Assembly (NCBI GenBank): GCA_030826945.1
Contig: JAPQLC010000035.1
Location: forward strand, 1 to 52,093
Direction of reading: 5' to 3'
DNA: 52,093 nt
Source of the DNA: Candidatus Thiobius zoothamnicola
GTDB taxonomy: Bacteria > Pseudomonadota > Gammaproteobacteria > Chromatiales > Chromatiaceae
The notes beneath the pieces are model-generated. The model was given only the letters and a program-made list of their open reading frames with translations, was not told the DNA's origin and ran no database searches. The stretch's first letter is position 1. Each line of letters begins with the position of its first letter. Position numbers and translations under genes: made by a program. Of the stretch, positions 44,620 through 52,093 are shown in pieces.

Positions 44620-44696
44620 GGAGTGGTAGTTCAGTTGGTTAGAATACCGGCCTGTCACGCCGGGGGTCGCGGGTTCGAGTCCCGTCCACTCCGCCA
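44620..44696 (+). tRNA. tRNA-Asp (anticodon GTC)
   Basis: The 77-base cloverleaf has acceptor GGAGTGG/CCACTCC, anticodon GTC at 44654-44656 in CCTGTCACG, T-arm GGGTTCGAGTCCC and an encoded CCA. It follows tRNA-Val by 42 bp and is ended by the terminator at 44708. Confidence 0.98.
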
Positions 44697-44707
44697 TCTT
44701 TAAGTCA

Positions 44708-44745
44708 AAGAGGCCCTCTTCGTTGAGAAGAGCGCCTCTTTTTTT
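44708..44745 (+). terminator. Rho-independent terminator of the tRNA unit
   Basis: AAGAGGC-CCTCTTC pairs with GAAGAG-GCCTCTT, followed by a run of seven T. It lies 12 bp after the tRNA-Asp CCA. A second hairpin, ACCACGC/GCGTGGT (44759-44781), follows in the ppiD leader. Confidence 0.88.
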
Positions 44746-44811
44746 ATGTGATCAAGCAACCACGCTGTTTAAAGCGTGGTGATTCGCAACATAAACCGAT
44801 TGATTTAAGTC

Positions 44812-46701
44812 ATGTTACAAGCTATCAGAAATCGCGCCCAAGGTTGGATCGCCTGGATCATCATTATCCTCATCAGTATTCCTTTCGCGTTATTTGGTAT
44901 TCAGGAATATCTTGGCATCAGTAGTAATCCCGTTGTCGCGGCGGTGAATGGTGTGGAGATCAAAGAGGATGATGTGCAGCAACGCCTGCGTGATTTTCGT
45001 GACAACATGCGTTTGACGCTTGGTGATACGTACCGTAGTGAGTTTTTTGAAGATGCTGTGTTGCGTCCACGAATCCTTGACGCCATGATTGACGAGAGCG
45101 TGCTGCAACAAGCGGTTGAAGCCTGGAACATCCGCATCAGTGATGATCAATTGCGCGCTTACATTCAAACAATCCCGGCTTTTCAACGTGAAGGTCGCTT
45201 TGATAAGGGGTTGTATCAAAACGCCTTGCGTAATCGCGGCATGAGCAGTCAGGGCTTTGAGTCCGCCATCCGGATTGAAATGGCGCTGAATCAACTACGG
45301 CGTGGTATACAGGATAGTCATTTCATTACCGATGCGGCATTGGCCGAACATATTCGTCTTGATGAGCAAAAACGCCGCATTGATTACGTGCATATACCGG
45401 TCAGTGACTTTTATGCGACCTCTGAAGTGACAGATGAGGCGGCGAAGGCTTTTTATCAAACTCATCAAGCCAATTACCGCATACCAGAGAAAGTGAAAGT
45501 GGATTATGTGCGTCTTGATATGGCTGCTTTATCTGCTCTGATTGACTTGGATGAGGCGACGCTAAAAGCTTATTTTGATGATCATCGTGATGAGTTCTTC
45601 ATTGCGGAAGAGCGCAAATTAAGGCATATCCTGTTGGCGACGACGCCGGGAAATGAATCGACGCAACAACAAAAAGCGATGGACTTGTTGGAACAACTGC
45701 GTTCCGGGATTGGGTTTTCTGCCTTGGCTGAAGCGCACTCGGATGATCCTGGCTCATCAGCCAATGGCGGTGATTTGGGCTGGGTCAGCCAGGGTATGAT
45801 GGTCAGTGAATTTGAACAGGCCGCTTTCGCTTTGCAAGCAGGCGCTTACAGCGATCCGGTTAAAACGGAATATGGCTACCATATTATCCAGGTGGATCAG
45901 ATTCGCTATGGTGATAATGCCGGATTTGCGGATTTGCGGGATGAAATCACGGCACGTTATCGGAAACAACAAGCGGAAGATTTGTATTACACCTATTTTG
46001 AACGTATGGCCGATTTGGCGTACGAAAGTCCAGATAGCCTCATACCAGCGGCTGAATTGGTTGGTGATTCAATCAAACAAAGTGATTGGCTGTCGCGCGG
46101 TGGTCAGTGGGATGGCGTTTTAAGCGATCCGAAAATCATGAATGCTGTCTTTTCCGAAGAAGTCTTGCAAGGTGATAATAGTGATTTGATCGAAATCGCC
46201 CCGATTGATGCGGTCGTGGTCAGAATCGCCGAATATGAACCTGCCGCAGTCAAGCCTTTCGTTGAAGTCAGGCAGGAAGTGGTGGCGGAAGTCGCCGCTA
46301 AATTGGCGCGGGAAAAAGTGGTGGAAACTGGCGAACGCTTGTTGCAGAAGCTGTCCGATGGCGCGAATCTGGCTGACTTGGCGGCGGCTGAATCCAATTG
46401 GGAATTCCATGCAGCGCGTCAGATCACCCGCCAGCAAAATGATATGCCGCTTGAAATGGTCAATGCGTCTTTCCTGACGGCCACGCCTGAAGCTGGTGCA
46501 ACGGCATATACCGGAGCGGCATCCGCGACGGGGGATTATTTTCTCATTGCGGTGCGGGCGGTGGATGATGGCGACGTGACGCAATTGGATGGAGATGCGC
46601 GCGGCGCGCGGCGTCAATCATTGCAGAATGTCTATAGCGATATTGAATTCACTCAATTACGGCAAGCATTGCGTGAGCAAGCCGAAGTGGAAATTTATTG
46701 A
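44812..46701 (+). CDS. ppiD: Periplasmic folding chaperone PpiD (parvulin domain)
   Basis: PpiD is held in the inner membrane at the SecYEG exit and assists folding of exported proteins. The 629-residue protein has a single N-terminal membrane helix (about 12-34, WIAWIIIILISIPFALFGI), SurA-like helical domains, and a parvulin domain (about 265-365) with RHILLAT, FSALAEAHSDDPGSSANGGDLGWV and TEYGYHIIQV. Residues there are complete, unlike in E. coli PpiD, whose isomerase site is degenerate. It follows hupB and two tRNAs. Confidence 0.93.
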   Translation: MLQAIRNRAQGWIAWIIIILISIPFALFGIQEYLGISSNPVVAAVNGVEIKEDDVQQRLRDFRDNMRLTLGDTYRSEFFEDAVLRPRILDAMIDESVLQQAVEAWNIRISDDQLRAYIQTIPAFQREGRFDKGLYQNALRNRGMSSQGFESAIRIEMALNQLRRGIQDSHFITDAALAEHIRLDEQKRRIDYVHIPVSDFYATSEVTDEAAKAFYQTHQANYRIPEKVKVDYVRLDMAALSALIDLDEATLKAYFDDHRDEFFIAEERKLRHILLATTPGNESTQQQKAMDLLEQLRSGIGFSALAEAHSDDPGSSANGGDLGWVSQGMMVSEFEQAAFALQAGAYSDPVKTEYGYHIIQVDQIRYGDNAGFADLRDEITARYRKQQAEDLYYTYFERMADLAYESPDSLIPAAELVGDSIKQSDWLSRGGQWDGVLSDPKIMNAVFSEEVLQGDNSDLIEIAPIDAVVVRIAEYEPAAVKPFVEVRQEVVAEVAAKLAREKVVETGERLLQKLSDGANLADLAAAESNWEFHAARQITRQQNDMPLEMVNASFLTATPEAGATAYTGAASATGDYFLIAVRAVDDGDVTQLDGDARGARRQSLQNVYSDIEFTQLRQALREQAEVEIY

Positions 46702-46766
46702 AGCTACGCTTTTTGTGAAGCCGATTTTTGATTAACCGGTGGTTCTGACTTAAGCGAAGCATTTCA

Positions 46767-47138
46767 ATGACGCAGACATTGATCATCGCATTCGGCGGTG
46801 CGCTCGGCGCAGCAGCGCGTTATTGGGCGTCCAGTCTGGTTGCTTTGTGGTTAGGACGGGATTTCCCCTATGGCGCGCTTGTGGTCAATGTGGCTGGCTC
46901 ATTCCTGATGGGCTTTTTATCCATCTGGTTGGCTGAACGGGTTGCCATCGCGCCTGAGTGGCGTAGTTTTCTGCTGATCGGACTGCTTGGTGCTTTTACC
47001 ACATTCTCAACTTTTTCCCTGGACACTTTGCATTTATTGCAGCAAGCGGCGTATATCAAAGCTGGTATGAATGTGTTGCTCAGCGTCTCGTTTTGTCTTG
47101 GAGCCGCTTATCTTGGCGTTATCTTGGCGAAACACTGA
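46767..47138 (+). CDS. crcB: Fluoride channel CrcB/Fluc
   Basis: CrcB forms dual-topology dimers that let fluoride leave the cell. The 123-residue protein has four membrane helices with FGGALGAAARYW, VNVAGSFLMGFL and GLLGAFTTFSTFS, which hold the central sodium site and the Phe box. No fluoride riboswitch is evident in the 65-bp gap upstream. It stands before serS, a frequent neighbour in Gammaproteobacteria. Confidence 0.94.
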   Translation: MTQTLIIAFGGALGAAARYWASSLVALWLGRDFPYGALVVNVAGSFLMGFLSIWLAERVAIAPEWRSFLLIGLLGAFTTFSTFSLDTLHLLQQAAYIKAGMNVLLSVSFCLGAAYLGVILAKH

Positions 47139-47162
47139 CGCTATGTTGGGGTTTCCGCTTGA

Positions 47163-49136
<1,974 letters not shown>

Positions 49137-49140
<4 letters not shown>

Positions 49141-50156
49141 CTTAGGCTTTCCAGCCAAGGCGTTTTCGCTGCGGCACCGGGAATTTCCCTCACCATGCGT
49201 GGTACCAGGTAGCCGGGTAATCCAGCACTTAAAGCCGCCTGGATTTCAGCGATTTTTTGATCCGTCACCGCAAAATGCGCAGCGCCTTGCACGGGATCCA
49301 GCAAATGCAAGTAGTAAGGCAATACTCCATACGTAAAGAGCCGTTCGCTGAGGTGTTTGAGTATGTCTGCATCATCATTCACGTTGGCTAGCAAAACGGA
49401 TTGATTCAGTAAAGTGATCCCGGCTGAACGCAATGCATGGAGTCCAGGCCGGAGAGATGGGCTAAGCTCGTGCGGGTGGTTGCAGTGTAAAACCAGACTG
49501 GTATTGAGCCGGGTCTCTGACAAGGTATTGACCAACTCCGCGCTGATGCGTTCAGGTAAGACGATAGGCAGGCGGCTATGTAATCTGAGCCGTTGCAGGT
49601 GTGGAATATCGCCTAACTGAGCGATCAGTTCGCCCAGTCGTTGATCCGACAGGCTCAAGGGATCTCCACCGCTGAGAATCATTTCTTTGATGTCTGTGCG
49701 TTGCCGGAGTTTCTCCAACCAGGGACGCCAATCACGTAACGCATGATTTTCCGCGTAAGGATAATGCCGCCGAAAACAATAACGGCAATGAATGGCGCAA
49801 GCGCCAGTCGTCACCAACAATGCCCGGCCTTGATATTTTTGCAATAAACCGTTTCCCAAAGACGCTTCGGCATCTCCCACCGGATCCAGCTGATAACCTG
49901 TCACTTCGGTGAATTCATCCGCTGAAGGCAGAACCTGGCGCAATAGTGGGTCGTCAGGGTTATTCGGCTCCATCAGGCTGGCATAATGTCGGGTGACGCG
50001 GAAAGGAAATGGCGTCTCAACCTGACAGGCTGGAGCCGAAAAATCCGTCGGCAATTTAAGCAGGCGCAATAACTCAACCGGATCTGTGATCGACTGAGCC
50101 AAATGGTGTCGCCAATCGGATTGCGTTTTGTCGGTGGGCTGTCGAGGCGTTATCAT
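49137..50156 (-). CDS. epmB: EF-P beta-lysylation protein EpmB (lysine 2,3-aminomutase-like)
   Basis: EpmB turns alpha-lysine into (R)-beta-lysine for EF-P. The 339-residue radical SAM protein has the cluster motif [20 protein letters not shown], the PLP-binding part and [13 protein letters not shown]. It lacks the extra C-terminal oligomerisation part of true KamA. It diverges from efp with a 38-bp gap, so all three EF-P modification genes sit together here. Confidence 0.95.
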
Positions 50157-50194
50157 GTCAGTTTACTTTCAGGTCTTTTTATTTAGAGAGTGTG

Positions 50195-50764
50195 ATGGCG
50201 AGCTACAGTACGAACGAATTTCGCGGCGGCCTTAAAATTATGTTGGATGGCGATCCCTGCGCCATTATCGAAAATGAATTTGTCAAACCTGGCAAAGGGC
50301 AGGCTTTCAACCGGGTGAAAATGCGCAACCTGAAAACCGGTCGTGTATTGGAGAAAACCTTCAAGTCCGGTGAATCGGTTGAGGCGGCTGACGTGATCGA
50401 CCATGAGCTGGCTTATCTCTATAACGACGGTGAATTCTGGCACTTTATGGATAATCAGACGTTTGAGCAATATCAAGCGGACGAAAATGGTGTGGGCGAA
50501 GCGACCAAATGGATTAAAGAGCAGGATATTTGCGTGGTCACACTCTGGAATGGCGTGCCCATTTCCGTCACAGCACCGAACTTCGTCGTGCTTGAAATCA
50601 CCGAGACTGATCCTGGTCTGAAAGGGGATACTTCCGGCGGCGGTGGTAAGCCTGCCACGCTGGAAACTGGTGCTGTGGTGCGCGTGCCTTTGTTCGTGCA
50701 GACCGGTGAAAAAATCAAAGTGGACACCCGTACGGGCGAATACGTCAGTCGCGCCAAGGAGTGA
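50195..50764 (+). CDS. efp: Elongation factor P
   Basis: EF-P relieves ribosomes stalled at polyproline. The 189-residue protein begins [19 protein letters not shown] and has the modification loop [11 protein letters not shown], where the Lys after PG (residue 34) accepts beta-lysine. The three beta-barrel domains are complete, ending [12 protein letters not shown]. The stop overlaps the epmA start by one base (TGATG). Confidence 0.97.
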   Translation: MASYSTNEFRGGLKIMLDGDPCAIIENEFVKPGKGQAFNRVKMRNLKTGRVLEKTFKSGESVEAADVIDHELAYLYNDGEFWHFMDNQTFEQYQADENGVGEATKWIKEQDICVVTLWNGVPISVTAPNFVVLEITETDPGLKGDTSGGGGKPATLETGAVVRVPLFVQTGEKIKVDTRTGEYVSRAKE

Positions 50765-51729
50765 TGGCGGAACACCCAAACTGGCGTCCGGGGGCCAATC
50801 AAAATACCTTGCGCGCGCGCGCCGCCATGTTGCGGCAAATCCGGGAATTTTTCGCCCAACGCCAGGTGTTGGAAGTCGAAACGCCTTTGTTAGGCAAAGC
50901 GTTTGGCCCTGACCCGAGCATAGAGCCGCTTTGCGTTGAATATCACGGACCGGACTGGCTGGGCGCTTCGCGGCTCTATTTGCAAAGCTCACCCGAATTT
51001 TATATGAAGCGATTACTGGCCGACGGCAGTGGATCCATTTATCAAGTCAGTAAAGCTTTCCGTAACGGCGAGGCGGGTTGTCTGCACAGACCGGAATTCA
51101 CCTTGTTGGAATGGTATCGCATCGATTTCTCCTTGCCGCAATTGATGCAGGAAGTCGCTGAACTGATGCGCATACTACTGGGGGATCGTGCATTAGCGAT
51201 CAGCTATCACCGGTATGCCGATTTATTCTCCGAACATTTGTCATTGAACCCATTGACTGCGCAGGTGGATGAACTGCGGGACTGTGCAGTGCGCGAAGGC
51301 ATTGAAGGTGCCAAAGAGTTGTCACTGGATCAGGATGGTTGGTTGGATTTGTTGATGAGCTGCTGCATAGAACCCAAGCTCCCCCCTGAACAACTGTGTT
51401 TTGTCACCGATTATCCAGCCAGCCAAGCCTCACTGGCGCGCATCAATCCGCATGACCCTGGCACGGCAGCCCGTTTTGAACTGTATTATCACAATATGGA
51501 ACTGGCGAATGGCTTTGCTGAACTGAATGATGTTGCAGAACAAGCGGAGCGTTTTGAACAGGAAAACTGCCGTAGACGCAGCCGGGGCCAATCCCCTATG
51601 CCGGTCGATGTCGAATTCCTGGCGGCCTTGGAATTCGGTTTGCCGGATTGCTCTGGCGTGGCGTTAGGCTTAGACAGGGTGTTAATGGCTCAACTTGGAC
51701 TGGATGATATCCAGGCGGTTTTGATTTAG
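50764..51729 (+). CDS. epmA: EF-P--(R)-beta-lysine ligase EpmA
   Basis: EpmA (GenX/PoxA) is a truncated class II lysyl-tRNA synthetase that attaches beta-lysine to EF-P. The 321-residue protein has no anticodon domain; it shows QSSPEFYMKRLLADG, YQVSKAFRNGEAG (motif 2), RPEFTLLEWYR, then ELYYHNMELANGFAEL and GVALGLDRVLM (motif 3). It follows efp with a TGATG junction, so both are made together. Confidence 0.96.
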   Translation: MAEHPNWRPGANQNTLRARAAMLRQIREFFAQRQVLEVETPLLGKAFGPDPSIEPLCVEYHGPDWLGASRLYLQSSPEFYMKRLLADGSGSIYQVSKAFRNGEAGCLHRPEFTLLEWYRIDFSLPQLMQEVAELMRILLGDRALAISYHRYADLFSEHLSLNPLTAQVDELRDCAVREGIEGAKELSLDQDGWLDLLMSCCIEPKLPPEQLCFVTDYPASQASLARINPHDPGTAARFELYYHNMELANGFAELNDVAEQAERFEQENCRRRSRGQSPMPVDVEFLAALEFGLPDCSGVALGLDRVLMAQLGLDDIQAVLI

Positions 51730-51791
51730 ATTGACGACGTTATCCAGGCTGTGTAGGTTCAGAGAGGTTTGAGACTTTTTTGTTTTAAGAA

Positions 51792-51837
51792 ATCGGGTAG
51801 CCTGTAGTTGTCAAATGATTACAGGAGACTACCCGAT
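51792..51837 (+). repeat. Long inverted repeat covering the start of the transposase remnant
   Basis: ATCGGGTAG-CCTGTA (51792-51806) pairs with TACAGG...CTACCCGAT (51820-51837) with a 3-base bulge. The right arm contains the ribosome site ACAGGAG and reaches the first base of the ATG. In RNA the hairpin would hide the start, a known way by which insertion sequences prevent expression from outside transcripts. Confidence 0.7.
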
Positions 51838-52011
51838 GCAGATCAAAAGCCTGCGGATCAAATCATACAAAAGCTGGGCGGTAAGTGATAGCGCCAGTAA
51901 AGAAGCGTTAAGCCGCCAGAAAAAACTTGAACTGGTTGATAAGCTCTCCGCTCAGAAGGCTGCTCCCTTGCGATTGCCTTAGAAGCCATCAGTTGTTCCA
52001 GGGCAACTTAG
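51836..52011 (+). pseudogene. Transposase N-terminus, frameshifted and truncated
   Basis: The 48-codon frame MQIKSLRIKSYKSWAVSD...SRQKKLELVDKLSAQ matches the N-terminus of helix-turn-helix transposases with a DDE integrase core. At about 51950-51955 the match shifts to another frame (EGCSLAIALEAISCSRAT), which ends with TAG at 52009-52011 before the helix-turn-helix is complete. The rest of the gene is missing inside the window. Confidence 0.65.
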
Positions 52012-52015
52012 GTAG

Positions 52016-52051
52016 TGGGTCAAACATGTTGCAAGGGGTAATGGGTCAAAC
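52016..52051 (+). repeat. Direct repeat TGGGTCAAAC, two copies
   Basis: TGGGTCAAAC occurs at 52016-52025 and 52042-52051, 26 bp apart, directly after the transposase remnant. Insertion sequences with several terminal transposase-binding repeats look like this, so it may be part of an element end. The element continues or ends beyond the window. Confidence 0.4.
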
Positions 52052-52093
52052 TCGTTACTGACTTAATGGATGAGTTAGGCTGAAGTTTTTTGC

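Noticed and set aside
46702..46766. Fluoride riboswitch in front of crcB
   Set aside because: The 65-bp gap lacks the conserved crcB-motif pattern and is too short for a full riboswitch with expression platform.

Overview
This window comes from a gammaproteobacterial chromosome. The evidence is the gene orders rpsA-ihfB, clpX-lon-hupB-tRNA-ppiD and crcB-serS, the aat gene, and the complete EpmB/EpmA/EF-P set. Nothing points to Enterobacterales, and no rRNA or other marker allows a finer placement. Most of the window is compact housekeeping DNA of moderate GC, interrupted by several accessory blocks.

1-6.1 kb is an integron gene-cassette array. Seven attC sites (about 71-126 bp) share one orientation and separate cassettes with the usual contents: a membrane-anchored unknown protein, a reversed symE-like toxin behind an RNA leader built like the phage P4 immunity region, a 394-residue unknown protein whose C-terminus resembles AcrVA2-type proteins, a short ORF, a DUF4258/YgiT-type toxin-antitoxin pair, a frameshifted HEPN protein, and a higB2-higA2 pair whose toxin carries an in-frame TGA. 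A broken PIN-domain toxin lies just beyond the last attC. No integrase is in the window; the orientation places attI and the integrase to the left.

6.5-18.97 kb is core. On the minus strand it carries aat, a two-thioredoxin-domain protein, gshB and apbE. On the plus strand it carries tcdA, aroA (class II motifs), cmk, rpsA, ihfB, a fused TRAP permease and a queE-like radical SAM gene.

19-24.4 kb (minus) is an orphan type VI secretion cargo module: a DUF4123 adaptor, a 1019-residue VasX/BTH_I2691-like effector with membrane segments, and a DUF6708-like membrane protein that is the likely immunity protein. Small ORFs and remnants follow it.

24.5-34 kb (plus) holds a small exported protein, ureD-ureA-ureB-ureC without ureE/F/G, nadK, recN, then a YkuD/NTF2 protein overlapping an M99-type carboxypeptidase. 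That pair matches Csd6/Pgp2 plus Csd4/Pgp1, the peptidoglycan trimming enzymes of helical Epsilonproteobacteria. A serine esterase follows.

34.1-37.6 kb (minus) is an AT-rich insertion carrying the two-gene anti-phage system IetA (AAA+ ATPase) and IetS (subtilase), downstream of rluD.

37.6-51.7 kb is again core: rluD (minus); gmhB, plsC, clpX (without clpP), lon, hupB, tRNA-Val, tRNA-Asp, ppiD, crcB, serS (plus); a degenerate EAL protein and epmB (minus); and efp-epmA (plus). The right edge holds a decayed transposase start preceded by a long hairpin.
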